A DNA stretch of 64,000 nucleotides. Source: CALCHA01 sp035548175. GTDB lineage: Bacteria; Planctomycetota; Phycisphaerae; WQYP01. The stretch is taken from NCBI GenBank assembly GCA_035548175.1, contig DASZTO010000096.1, positions 1-64,000 on the forward strand, written 5' to 3'. Positions 6,891-15,080 of the stretch are shown here, one piece after another. The translations under genes were made by a program, and so were the position numbers. Position 1 is the stretch's first letter; each line of letters opens with the position of its first letter. The notes below the pieces were generated by a model. The model was not told where the DNA came from. It saw only the letters and a list, made by a program, of their open reading frames with translations, and did not search any database.

Positions 6891-8639
6891 TTAGTAGTGG
6901 GCTGGAGTGGTTGGGGCGGGGAGGCCTTTGAAGTGGTAGGCGCGGCGGACCTGGAGGGAGCGGAGGAGGATGCCGTCGACGTAGATGGGGAGGTCGATGG
7001 GGGGATCGATGTGGTCGAAGGCTGGGACGAGGACGGACTGGAAGGGGGCGGGGTCGAAGTTGCCGACGAGGAGTGCGGATTGGCCGGCGTGGAGGAGTTG
7101 TCCGCCGGGGGATTTCTGGTTGAGGCCGGGCCAGAGGTCGTACTGGGATTCGCGGCCGCCGACCTGGGACATGATGGAGAAGACGAAGGGGTGTCCGGGG
7201 AGATAGAAGGCGAGGGAGGAGGAGAGATCGTAGCGGCCGGAGATGATGAGAGGGTCCTGGCCGGTCTGGTGGGCGAAGGATTCGCGGAGGGTTTGGAGGG
7301 CTTGGGCGCGGGCGTTGAATCCGCGGAGTTTTTTGGCGGCGGGGTCCCATTTGCCGGGGAAGAGGAGGGATTTTTCGTAGGCGGGGGTGCCGAGGAGGGG
7401 TTGGAGTTTGGGGGCGAGGAGGGGATAGAGGCGTTGCATGTTGAGTGCGAAGGCGGTGAGGAGGAAGCCGACGATGACGGTGGTGGAGGTCCAGACGCGC
7501 CAGGATTTGTGGGTGGGCCAGAGGCGTGTGACGATGCCGGCGAGGAGGATCATGGCGGTGAAATAGGCGGCGGCGGGCCAGTTGACCTCGGTGGATTTCC
7601 AGAGGTTCATGAGGAAGTAGAAGAGCCAGAGGGGGAGGGAGAAGGCGAGGAGGAAGCGGTAGGGGGTGGCGTGGTCGGTGGTCAGTGGCGAGTGGTCAGC
7701 AGGGCGGGGAGCGGTATCGGCTGGGGGGAGGCCGCGGCGGTCCGAGCGGAGCGTGCGGATCGCATAGACCACGGCGCAGACGAGGAGGACGAAGGGGAGG
7801 CCGCCCATGCCGCCGGCCTGGCCGCCGACGAATTGGGCGAGGCGTGAGAGGGGTGCGAGGAGGGAGTGTTTCTGGTCGGCGGTGTTGAAGCCCTGGTTGC
7901 CGATGTGGAGGAAGGTGACCCAGTGGTGCTGGGCGTTCCAGAGGATGACGGGGACCTGGGAGAGGAGCACGAGAAGGAGTGCGGCGAGGGCGGCTTTGGT
8001 GAAAAACGCGCGGCGGAGGGGGAGATCGATGGCGGCGGCGACGAGGGCGCAGAGGGGGATGGCGATGAGGACGGGCTTGAAGAGCATGCCGGCGGCGCAG
8101 GCGAGGCCGGCGAGGAGCATCCAGCGGGCGTGATGTGCGGGGGTATCGACGGTGCGCCAGAGGCAGTAGATGGTGGCGGCCCAGGCGAGGTACATGGGGG
8201 AGTCGATGGTGATGAGGAGGGAGCCGACGGCGAACATGGGGACTGCGGCGGAGAGGAGGATGACGGCGAGGGCGGCGCGATTGTCGTTGAAGATGCGGCG
8301 GGCGAGGAAGAGGGAGAGGAGACCGGAGCAGAGGGCGAAGATCACGGCGGGGGTGCGGATGACGGGCATGAGGGCGGCGCCGGAGTTGTCGCCGGTGAGG
8401 TGGAGGAATTGGCCGAGGCGGAGTGCGGCGGCGATGACCCACGCGATACCGGGGGGCTTGGAGTAGTAGCCGTAGTCGAGGTGGCGGGCCCATTCCCAGT
8501 AGTGGGATTCGTCTTCGGAGAGATCGAGGGGGCAGTTGTGGTAGAGGTAGAAGAGGTTGGAGAGGAAGCCGAGGAAGAGGAGGGCGAGTGCGAGGCGGAG
8601 GGGCCAGCGACGCTGCGTGTATGTGGGGGGAAGAGACAT
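6891..8639 (-). CDS. GT39/PMT-type membrane glycosyltransferase
   Basis: The 582-residue polytopic membrane protein has the family signature LSEDESHYWEWARHLDYGYY near residue 38, then SKPPGIAW; the paired acidic residues in the first periplasmic loop are the expected catalytic and metal site. Around ten hydrophobic helices follow, with a soluble C-terminal domain. The family (ArnT/PMT_2) moves sugars from polyprenyl-phosphate carriers to lipids or proteins in the periplasm. A heptamer tract at nt 7671-7698 encodes PADHSPLTTDHAT in a loop between membrane helices. The substrate cannot be deduced. Confidence 0.88.
   Translation of the reverse strand: MSLPPTYTQRRWPLRLALALLFLGFLSNLFYLYHNCPLDLSEDESHYWEWARHLDYGYYSKPPGIAWVIAAALRLGQFLHLTGDNSGAALMPVIRTPAVIFALCSGLLSLFLARRIFNDNRAALAVILLSAAVPMFAVGSLLITIDSPMYLAWAATIYCLWRTVDTPAHHARWMLLAGLACAAGMLFKPVLIAIPLCALVAAAIDLPLRRAFFTKAALAALLLVLLSQVPVILWNAQHHWVTFLHIGNQGFNTADQKHSLLAPLSRLAQFVGGQAGGMGGLPFVLLVCAVVYAIRTLRSDRRGLPPADTAPRPADHSPLTTDHATPYRFLLAFSLPLWLFYFLMNLWKSTEVNWPAAAYFTAMILLAGIVTRLWPTHKSWRVWTSTTVIVGFLLTAFALNMQRLYPLLAPKLQPLLGTPAYEKSLLFPGKWDPAAKKLRGFNARAQALQTLRESFAHQTGQDPLIISGRYDLSSSLAFYLPGHPFVFSIMSQVGGRESQYDLWPGLNQKSPGGQLLHAGQSALLVGNFDPAPFQSVLVPAFDHIDPPIDLPIYVDGILLRSLQVRRAYHFKGLPAPTTPAHY
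7671..7698. repeat. heptamer repeat inside the glycosyltransferase gene
   Basis: GTGGTCG, GTGGTCA, GTGGCGA and GTGGTCA are four clean units in frame. The same word class recurs at 41759-41786 and 49951-49978. Confidence 0.85.
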
Positions 8640-8710
8640 GGCGGGATGGTATGCGAGGGAACAGCGGGAGGGAAAGGGAGGTAGGAAATTGCTGGAGGTA
8701 TAAAGAGGAA

Positions 8711-9784
8711 TCAGGATTCAGGGCGTTCGTAGAGGGGTGTGGGGGCGGCGGCGGGGGGTGGGGAGTGGCCTGTGAGGTGGGCGAGGATTTTGGGGACGTG
8801 GGCGTGGCAGTTTTCGAGGAAGACTTTGTAGCGGCACTGGGTTCCGGCGATGGCGGTTCCGGCGACGTAGAGGTTGGGGATGTTGGTTTGCATGGTGTCG
8901 GGGTTGTAGGTGGGGAGGAGCTGGTCGCCTGTGAGGTGGACGCCGGCCATTTGTGCGAGGGACATGTCGGCTTCGTAGCCGGTCATGAGGAGGAGGAAAT
9001 CCATTGGCAATTGGTAAGTGGTGATGGGCAATTGGGAGTTCGAGAGGGTGACGTGGGTGGGGGAGATTTCGGCGACGGTGGTGTTGAAGTGGGGGGTGAT
9101 CTGGCCGGAGTTGATGAGGGAGGAGAATTCGGGGTAGAGCCAGTACTTGATGTCTTTGGGGTCGACGGAATCGCGGCGATAGGAGAAGTGGACGTGTGCG
9201 CCGGCGCGGTGGCAGCGGAGAGCGGCTTCGACGGCGGAGTTGCGGCCGCCGACGATGAGGAGATTTTTCTGGAAGTAAGCGTGGGGGTCCTGGAAGTAGT
9301 GGGAGACGTGGGGGAGGTCTTCGCCTGGGACGTGGAGGAGGTTGGGGCGTTCGGTGCCGCCGGTGGAGAGGATGACGCGGTTGGCGGTGAGGGAGGCGGG
9401 CTGGCCGAGGGGGAGTCCGCGGACGGATTGTTGGAGGGTGAGGTGGAAGCGGTGGTCGGTGGTGCGCGTGATGGCGGTGACGCGGGTGTAGGTGTGGATG
9501 TGGAGGTGGAACTGGAGGACGATGGAGCGGAGGTAGGCGAGGTATTCCTCGCGGGAGGCTTTTTCCTGGTGAGGGGTGATGAGGGGTACGCCGGCGATGG
9601 AGATGCGTTCGGGGGAGGAGAACCATCGGGTGGCGGGCGCCCACCACTGGATGGTGGCGCCGATTTGGGCGGCGTCGAAGTGGGTGTAGCGGAGCTGCGC
9701 CTGTTTGAGCGCGACGGCGATTTCGAGGCCGAGGGGGCCGGCGCCGATGAGTGCGATGTCGGTGGAGTCGGGAGGTGAGATCAT
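8711..9784 (-). CDS. YpdA-like FAD/NAD(P) oxidoreductase
   Basis: This 357-residue flavoprotein has an N-terminal FAD-binding GAGPLGLEIAVALK, a second dinucleotide motif IVGGRNSAVEAALRC near the middle, and ATRWFSSPERISIAGVPLI, typical of the YpdA (bacillithiol-disulfide reductase) branch of the thioredoxin-reductase fold. These proteins reduce disulfides of low-molecular-weight thiols with NADPH. Whether this organism makes bacillithiol cannot be told from the window. An in-frame heptamer tract (9003-9037) encodes SNSQLPITTYQLPM. It is divergent from glgB, with about 160 bp between starts. Confidence 0.82.
   Translation of the reverse strand: MISPPDSTDIALIGAGPLGLEIAVALKQAQLRYTHFDAAQIGATIQWWAPATRWFSSPERISIAGVPLITPHQEKASREEYLAYLRSIVLQFHLHIHTYTRVTAITRTTDHRFHLTLQQSVRGLPLGQPASLTANRVILSTGGTERPNLLHVPGEDLPHVSHYFQDPHAYFQKNLLIVGGRNSAVEAALRCHRAGAHVHFSYRRDSVDPKDIKYWLYPEFSSLINSGQITPHFNTTVAEISPTHVTLSNSQLPITTYQLPMDFLLLMTGYEADMSLAQMAGVHLTGDQLLPTYNPDTMQTNIPNLYVAGTAIAGTQCRYKVFLENCHAHVPKILAHLTGHSPPPAAAPTPLYERPES
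9003..9037. repeat. heptamer repeat inside the YpdA-like gene
   Basis: ATTGGCA, ATTGGTA, AGTGGTG, ATGGGCA and ATTGGGA are five units, read in frame. Confidence 0.9.
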
Positions 9785-9942
9785 GGGAGCATGATAGGTG
9801 TGAGGCGTCAGGGAAGGCCAATGGCGTGGTGAGGGAAGCTGGAGAAATCGGAGGCGGTCGCTTGAGGATGGGGACGCGGGGGCAGAGAATGGAGGGATTG
9901 GGTTTCGCGGCGTGCGCGGGAAGTCGGCCTTGGAGTGCCCTC

Positions 9943-12060
9943 ATGACGGACACCGTATCGAGTGGAGCTGCGGGGACGGGCGCCGGGGGGGCGGGCGGCG
10001 GTGGAGCGGCGAGCGGCAAGCCGCCGTTTGGGGGAGATGACGGCACGGGGCTGGTGTTGCTGGATCCGTGGCTGGAGCCTTATGCGGCGCACCTGCGGAA
10101 CCGGTATCTGCACTACAAGCATTTCCGGGCGGTTCTGGAGCAACATGGCGGGGTGTCGGGGGAGATGACGACGGGGCACAAGTATTTCGGATTGAACCGG
10201 GGGGAGCGGGACGGGAAGACGGGGGTGTGGTATCGGGAGTGGGCGCCGGCGGCGAAGGGGATGGCGCTGATCGGGGATTTCAACGGGTGGAACCGGGAGT
10301 CGCACAAGCTGGAGCGGGACCAGTGGGGTGTGTGGCAGTTGTTTCTGGCGGACGATGAGGCGCAGCATCGGCTGGTGCATGGCTCGCGGATCAAGGTACA
10401 CGTGCATGGTGCGGACGACACGCGGATCGATCGGTTGCCGGCGTATATCAAGCGGATCGTGCAGGACCCGCCGGACTCGCCGAACTTCACGGGGATTTAC
10501 TGGAATCCACCGACGCCGTACGTATTCAAGCACCAGCGTGCGGCGCGGAAGGGGGGGCTGCGGGTGTATGAGGCGCACGTGGGGATGGCGCAGGAGCAGG
10601 GGAAGGTGGGGACGTTCAAGGAATTCACGGCGAACGTTCTGCCGCGGATAGCGAGTCTGCATTACAACGCGATCCAGTTGATGGCGATCCAGGAGCATCC
10701 CTATTACGGGAGCTTCGGATACCACGTGTCGAATTTTTTCGCGGTGTCGAGCCGGTTCGGCACGGCGGAGGAGCTGAAGGAGCTGATCGACACGGCGCAT
10801 TCGCTGGGGCTGGCGGTGATCATGGATCTGGTGCATTCGCACGCGGTGAAGAACATCCATGAGGGGTTGAACCGGTTTGACGGGACGGATCACCAGTATT
10901 TCCATGCGGGAGCGCGGGGGCAGCATACGGCGTGGGATTCGCTGGTGTTTGATTATTCGAAGTATGAGGTGCAGCGGTTCTTGCTGTCGAATGTGCGGTA
11001 CTGGCTGGAGGAATTCCGGTTTGACGGGTTCCGGTTCGACGGGGTGACGAGCATGCTGTACCTGGATCATGGCATGGGGAAGGGGTTCAGCTCGTATGAC
11101 GATTATTTCACGCTGAATACGGATGGGGACGCGCTGGCGTATCTGCAGTTGGCCAATGAAGTGGCGCATGCGGTGCGGCCGGGGGTGATGACGATTGCGG
11201 AGGACGTCTCGGGGATGGTGGGGTTGGCGCGGCCGGTGAAGGAGGGGGGGCTGGGGTTCGACTACCGGCTGGCGATGGGGATACCGGATTACTGGATCAA
11301 GCTGCTGAAGGAGAAGTCGGACGATCAGTGGAATCTGAACCAGATCTACCAGACGCTGCTGAATCGTCGGGCGCACGAGAAGCACCTGGGGTATGCGGAG
11401 TCGCACGATCAGGCGCTGGTGGGGGACAAGACGCTGGCGTTCTGGCTGATGGACAAGGAGATGTACTTTTCCATGAGCAAGTTCACGCCGAGCTTGATCG
11501 TGGACCGGGGGATCGCGCTGCACAAGCTGATCCGGCTGATCACGTTTGCGCTGGGTGGGGAGGGGTATCTGAACTTCATGGGCAACGAGTTCGGGCATCC
11601 GGAGTGGATCGATTTTCCGCGGGTGGGGAACAACTGGTCGTATCACCATGCGCGGCGGCAGTGGTCGCTGGTGGACACGGAGCATCTGCGCTATTCGGGG
11701 CTGAACAATTTTGATCGTGCGATGCAGGTGTTGGACGAGCAGTTCGGGCTGCTGGAGGATCCGTTTATCGAGCAGTTGGCGTGTCATGAGGACACGAAGC
11801 AGCTGGTGTTCCGTCGCGGGCCGCTGGTGTTTGCGTTTAATTTTCATCCGACGGAGAGCTACGTGGGGCTGCGGATACCGGTGCCGGACGCGCGGGACTA
11901 TCGGGTGGTGTTGAATTCGGATTCGCCGCAGTTTGGGGGGCAGGCGCGTGTGCCGGAGTTCGCGGTGTATCCGAAGCAGGAGGTGGGGATGTATGGCCGG
12001 GGGCAGAGCGTGCAGATGTATTTACCGAGCCGGACGGCGCAGGTGTTGGCGCCGATGTGA
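9943..12060 (+). CDS. glgB: 1,4-alpha-glucan branching enzyme, eukaryote-type (GH13_8-like)
   Basis: The 705 residues have a Gly/Ala-rich leader, a CBM48-like domain (YREWAPAAKGMALIGDFNGW) and a GH13 barrel. Catalytic residues are the nucleophile D366 in GFRFDGVTS, acid/base E420 in TIAEDVSGM and D489 in ESHDQALVGDK. YRLAMGIPDYWIKLLKEKS and GEGYLNFMGNEFGHPEW match the eukaryotic starch/glycogen branching enzyme type, not the usual bacterial GlgB. It makes alpha-1,6 branches in glycogen. The ATG at 9943 has GGAG upstream; longer upstream reading is low-complexity. The gene stands alone, without other glg genes here. Confidence 0.93.
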   Translation: MTDTVSSGAAGTGAGGAGGGGAASGKPPFGGDDGTGLVLLDPWLEPYAAHLRNRYLHYKHFRAVLEQHGGVSGEMTTGHKYFGLNRGERDGKTGVWYREWAPAAKGMALIGDFNGWNRESHKLERDQWGVWQLFLADDEAQHRLVHGSRIKVHVHGADDTRIDRLPAYIKRIVQDPPDSPNFTGIYWNPPTPYVFKHQRAARKGGLRVYEAHVGMAQEQGKVGTFKEFTANVLPRIASLHYNAIQLMAIQEHPYYGSFGYHVSNFFAVSSRFGTAEELKELIDTAHSLGLAVIMDLVHSHAVKNIHEGLNRFDGTDHQYFHAGARGQHTAWDSLVFDYSKYEVQRFLLSNVRYWLEEFRFDGFRFDGVTSMLYLDHGMGKGFSSYDDYFTLNTDGDALAYLQLANEVAHAVRPGVMTIAEDVSGMVGLARPVKEGGLGFDYRLAMGIPDYWIKLLKEKSDDQWNLNQIYQTLLNRRAHEKHLGYAESHDQALVGDKTLAFWLMDKEMYFSMSKFTPSLIVDRGIALHKLIRLITFALGGEGYLNFMGNEFGHPEWIDFPRVGNNWSYHHARRQWSLVDTEHLRYSGLNNFDRAMQVLDEQFGLLEDPFIEQLACHEDTKQLVFRRGPLVFAFNFHPTESYVGLRIPVPDARDYRVVLNSDSPQFGGQARVPEFAVYPKQEVGMYGRGQSVQMYLPSRTAQVLAPM

Positions 12061-12072
12061 GGGCGGGGGGGG

Positions 12073-12134
12073 GAATTGGAAGAATTGGTTGAACTGGTCC
12101 GATTGGGGTACCGGTTCCACTGGTGAAATTGGGG
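12073..12134. repeat. tandem repeat with 9-bp period
   Basis: GAATTGGAA, GAATTGGTT, GAACTGGTC, CGATTGGGG, TACCGGTTC and CACTGGTGA keep a TGG-like core every nine bases. It lies between glgB and the next promoter. Confidence 0.75.
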
Positions 12135-12158
12135 TGGAGCGGGTGTCGGGGCTATAAT
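12129..12158 (+). promoter_or_regulatory. promoter of the UPF0175/DUF3368 pair
   Basis: TTGGGG (12129-12134), an 18-bp spacer and a perfect TATAAT (12153-12158). An AGAGGTGG ribosome site lies between it and the ATG at 12176. The -35 box overlaps the end of the 9-bp repeat. Confidence 0.6.
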
Positions 12159-12175
12159 GGGCCCAGAGGTGGCGA

Positions 12176-12445
12176 ATGGCGATTGTGGTGGATGTTCCGG
12201 AGCCCATAGAGGCGGCGCTGCGTTTGCAGTTGGGGGACTTGTCGCTGGCGGCGAAGGAGGGGCTTGCAATCGAAGGTTATCGACGGCGGAAGATCAGCAT
12301 CGGTTTTCTGGCGAAGATGCTGGGGATGGGAGTGGTGGAGGCGGAGGCATGGCTGCGGGAGCGCGGTATTCCGGCAAACTATTCGGTTGACGATTTGGAA
12401 CAAGACCGTCGGACGATGGATGAGTTGTTTGGCGAGAGCGCATGA
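12176..12445 (+). CDS. UPF0175-family antitoxin-like protein
   Basis: An 89-residue protein with the UPF0175 pattern: an N-terminal strand (MAIVVDVPEPIEAAL), a helix-turn-helix-like GFLAKMLGMGVVEAEAWLRE and the tail YSVDDLEQDRRTM. UPF0175 proteins are regularly encoded just before DUF3368 PIN proteins and are treated as their antitoxins. The stop codon overlaps the start of the next gene by four bases (ATGA). It is intact, whereas its partner is frameshifted. Confidence 0.85.
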   Translation: MAIVVDVPEPIEAALRLQLGDLSLAAKEGLAIEGYRRRKISIGFLAKMLGMGVVEAEAWLRERGIPANYSVDDLEQDRRTMDELFGESA

Positions 12446-12928
12446 TTGTTATCGCCGACACGTCGCCGATTCACTATCTGGTGCTAATTCGTCAAAGTGA
12501 TGTGCTTTCGGCGCTCTTCAGTCGAATTGTGCTTCCACAAGCGGTGGCGGCAGAACTGCAGCAGGTCAAGACGCCGCCGACGGTGAGAACCTGGATGGTG
12601 TCCCCGCCAGAATGGCTGGAAGTTCGCACACCGCGAGCCGTTCAAGCGATGGGCGACCTTGGCGCCGGGGAAGCGGAAGCCATTTCCCTGGCGCTTGAGA
12701 TGCGTGCGGATCTGGTTTTGGCGGACGATGCCGAGGCGCGAGAGATGGCGACAACCCTGGGGGCTGCGCGTCATGGGAACCATCGGAGTCCTGGAGCGGG
12801 CGGCATTGCGGAATCTGGTTGATTTGGCCGACGCATTCAAAAAGTTGCGGGACGAGACGAATTGCTGGGTCGCGCAATCTGTGATGGACGCGGCGTTGGA
12901 GCGGGTCGCGCGGCGGAGAAAAGAGTGA
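12442..12928 (+). pseudogene. DUF3368 PIN-domain toxin, frameshifted
   Basis: The first frame reads IADTSPIHYLVLIR, IVLPQAVAAEL, GAGEAEAISLA and LVLADDAEAREM, all DUF3368 hallmarks. It leaves the family after a run of five G at 12759-12763. Reading that run as four G continues as LGLRVMGTIGVLERAA and then NLVDLADAFKKLRDETNCW up to a stop at 12928, giving a normal product of about 161 residues. As written, translation ends at 12822 without the last third. Either a true inactivating mutation or a homopolymer sequencing error would explain it. Confidence 0.85.
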
Positions 12929-12929
12929 G

Positions 12930-13202
12930 TCAGTGGGTCGCGGCGGGCTGGGGCCGGAGGTGGACGACCAGGGGAGCGAGGGATTGGCGCTGGCGGCGGA
13001 TGCGGGCCTGGAGGGTGGCGGGGCGGGGCATGTTTTCGATGAGGCGGCAGAGGTCGGGGGTGATGGAGAGCTGGGCGCTGGGGGCATGGAGCCAGGCGTC
13101 GTGGGTTTCGATGAGGGGTCGGACGGGATGTCCTTCGGCGGGGGAGGCGTGGGCGAGCTGGGCGAAGATGTCGGCCGAGCGGGCCAGCAGGGTGTGCATC
13201 AT
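12930..13202 (-). CDS. small hypothetical protein
   Basis: This 90-residue frame reads MMHTLLARSADIFAQLAHAS, then a Pro/Arg-rich remainder. It occupies the whole gap between the frameshifted toxin and the smpB promoter, on the opposite strand. The sequence looks protein-like (mixed helices, a Trp), but no family is recognised and the strong strand bias of the region produces many open frames, so it may be spurious. Confidence 0.4.
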   Translation of the reverse strand: MMHTLLARSADIFAQLAHASPAEGHPVRPLIETHDAWLHAPSAQLSITPDLCRLIENMPRPATLQARIRRQRQSLAPLVVHLRPQPAATH

Positions 13203-13312
13203 CGGACAGTATCGTATTCACGAAGACAGATGCAAGGAGAAAGTGGTTCGGGGCGTGGGGCGGCGCGGGGGGTAGGCATTTATGGGCGGTCGTGTCGGAT
13301 GGAGGGACGGCG

Positions 13313-13318
13313 TATACT
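13313..13318 (+). promoter_or_regulatory. -10 box of smpB, leaderless layout
   Basis: TATACT ends 8 nt before the smpB ATG (13327). Transcription should start at or beside the start codon. A matching -35 box is not evident. Confidence 0.5.
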
Positions 13319-13326
13319 AGGGGCGT

Positions 13327-13863
13327 ATGAGCAAGTCAGCACGATCGCCGCAGCCATTGTCGCAGCCCGGGGGGGGGAAGGGTCAGGCGGCGGCGCCGAA
13401 GAAGCGGAAGGAGCCGGTGACGCCGCGGATACAGAATCGGCGTGCGCATTTTGATTATCACATACTGGACCGTGTGGAGTGCGGCGTGGAGCTGGTGGGG
13501 TCGGAGGTGAAGAGCGTGCGTCGTGGGCACGTGCAGTTGGCGCAGAGTTTCGCGCGGATACAGAACGGGCAGGTGTTTTTGTACGGCTGCCACATCGACG
13601 AATACGTGGAGGCCAACCAGTTCAACCATGACGCGACGCGCGTGCGGCGGCTGTTGCTGCACCGGCGTGAAATTCGGCGGCTGACTCAGCGTTTGCAAAA
13701 GGAGCAGGGCGCGACGCTGATTCCGCTGGAGATGTACTTCAAACGCGGGTTTGCGAAGGTGCTTCTGGGGCTGGCGAAGGGGAAGAAAGCGTTCGACAAG
13801 CGGCAGGCGATCAAGGAACGGGAGGATCGGCGGAGCATGGACAAGGCGCTGCGGCGCCGGTAG
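13327..13863 (+). CDS. smpB: SsrA-binding protein SmpB
   Basis: A 178-residue SmpB: IQNRRAHFDYHILDRVECG opens the core, followed by ELVGSEVKSVRRGHVQL, an FLYGCHIDEY strand and a basic tail GKKAFDKRQAIKERE. SmpB binds tmRNA and brings it to ribosomes stalled on broken messages. About 40 extra Lys/Pro/Gly-rich residues precede the core, compared with the usual length near 155. The start follows directly on a -10 box. The tmRNA gene itself was not found in the window. Confidence 0.96.
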   Translation: MSKSARSPQPLSQPGGGKGQAAAPKKRKEPVTPRIQNRRAHFDYHILDRVECGVELVGSEVKSVRRGHVQLAQSFARIQNGQVFLYGCHIDEYVEANQFNHDATRVRRLLLHRREIRRLTQRLQKEQGATLIPLEMYFKRGFAKVLLGLAKGKKAFDKRQAIKEREDRRSMDKALRRR

Positions 13864-13880
13864 GACACAAGGAGACACCG

Positions 13881-13962
13881 GAAACAAGAAACAAGAAACA
13901 AGAATCAAGGGATCAGGTCCGCGCGTCATCTTGGTTCTGCTTTCTTGCTTCTTGCTTCTTCA
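13881..13962. repeat. two heptamer tracts in inverted orientation
   Basis: GAAACAA x3 plus GAATCAA (13881-13908) is followed by TTCTTGC x2 plus TTCTTCA (13942-13962). The two tracts are nearly complementary, so the transcript downstream of smpB can fold into a long imperfect hairpin. Confidence 0.8.
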
Positions 13963-13983
13963 CCCATTGCAAGGAGCGAGGAT

Positions 13984-15039
13984 ATGGCACACGACATTCT
14001 GACCACGGTGATCGGCAGCTATCCCACGCCCGACTGGCTCATCCACCATCCGACGGAAGGGGCGCTGCGGGACGCGATGCTGGTGGTGCTCAAGACGCAG
14101 GAGATCGCGGGGATCGACCTGCTGACGGACGGGGAATTGAACCGGTACGACATCAACCATCCCGAGACGAACGGGATGATCGATTATTTCATCCGGCCGC
14201 TGCAGAACGTGCGGGGGGATGTGACGCGGGCGGAGGAAAAGAAGTACGCGGAGCTGACGTATCTGCGGTTCCGGCACAAACCGGCGGGGGTGGTGGAGGG
14301 GCAGCTGGGCGAGGGGCGGCTGAACCTGGCGCATGATTTCGACAAGGTGCGGGAGTTGACGGCGCGGCCTCTGAAATTCACGGTGACCAGCCCGTACATG
14401 CTGGGGCGGACGCTGCTGGATAGGCATTACAAATCGAAGGAGGCGCTGGTGGCGGCGCTGGCGGATGTGCTGGCGGCGCAGCTTCGGGAGGTGGATGCGG
14501 AGGTGGTGCAGGTGTCGGAGGAGAACCTGACGGGGAATCCCGGGGATGGGCCGTGGGTTGCCGAGGCGCTGAACCGGATGTTCGCGGTGGTGCCGCGGAA
14601 GGCGGCGTTGCATTTGTGCTTTGGGAATTATGCTGGGCAGGTGGTGCAGACGGGGCATTATTCGCAGCTTGTGGATTTTCTGAATTTGCTGAACGTGGAT
14701 CACGTGCTGCTGGAGCTGGCGTATCGGGGCCCGGACGAGCTGACGTTTTTGAAAGACATCAAGCCGGAGATAGGGATCGGGATCGGGGTGATCGACATCA
14801 AGTCGACGGTGGTGGAATCGCCGGACGACGTGGCGCGGGCGATCGAGCGTGCGGACCGGGTGCTGGGAGCGGGGCGTTTGAAATATGTTCACCCGGACTG
14901 CGGGTTCTGGATGCACAAGCGGTCGGTGGCGGACGCGAAGATGGCGAACATGGTGAAGGGGCGGGATTTATTTCTGGGGCAGGCCAACGGTGCGCCGCGT
15001 GAAGAGGCGGCTGCGGAGGAGCGGTACGCGGAGGCGTGA
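13984..15039 (+). CDS. MetE catalytic-domain (cobalamin-independent methionine synthase-like) protein
   Basis: A 351-residue protein matching only the C-terminal catalytic barrel of MetE, starting TTVIGSYPTPDWLIHHP. All four zinc ligands of the family can be placed: H210 and C212 (HLCFGN), E244 (LLELAYRG) and C306 (HPDCGFW). This chemistry moves a methyl group to a zinc-bound thiol. Single-domain members are 'core MetE'-like or methyltransferases with other thiol acceptors, so the methyl donor and acceptor are open. AAGGAG lies 7 nt before the ATG. No cobalamin or SAM riboswitch was seen upstream. Confidence 0.88.
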   Translation: MAHDILTTVIGSYPTPDWLIHHPTEGALRDAMLVVLKTQEIAGIDLLTDGELNRYDINHPETNGMIDYFIRPLQNVRGDVTRAEEKKYAELTYLRFRHKPAGVVEGQLGEGRLNLAHDFDKVRELTARPLKFTVTSPYMLGRTLLDRHYKSKEALVAALADVLAAQLREVDAEVVQVSEENLTGNPGDGPWVAEALNRMFAVVPRKAALHLCFGNYAGQVVQTGHYSQLVDFLNLLNVDHVLLELAYRGPDELTFLKDIKPEIGIGIGVIDIKSTVVESPDDVARAIERADRVLGAGRLKYVHPDCGFWMHKRSVADAKMANMVKGRDLFLGQANGAPREEAAAEERYAEA

Positions 15040-15080
15040 GGATGGCGGGGCGGGGGGATGTCGGGCGCGGGCTGGAGGGG

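Noticed and set aside
13909..13983. Cobalamin or SAM riboswitch before the MetE-like gene
   Set aside because: The leader is short and made of heptamer tracts; conserved riboswitch boxes are absent.
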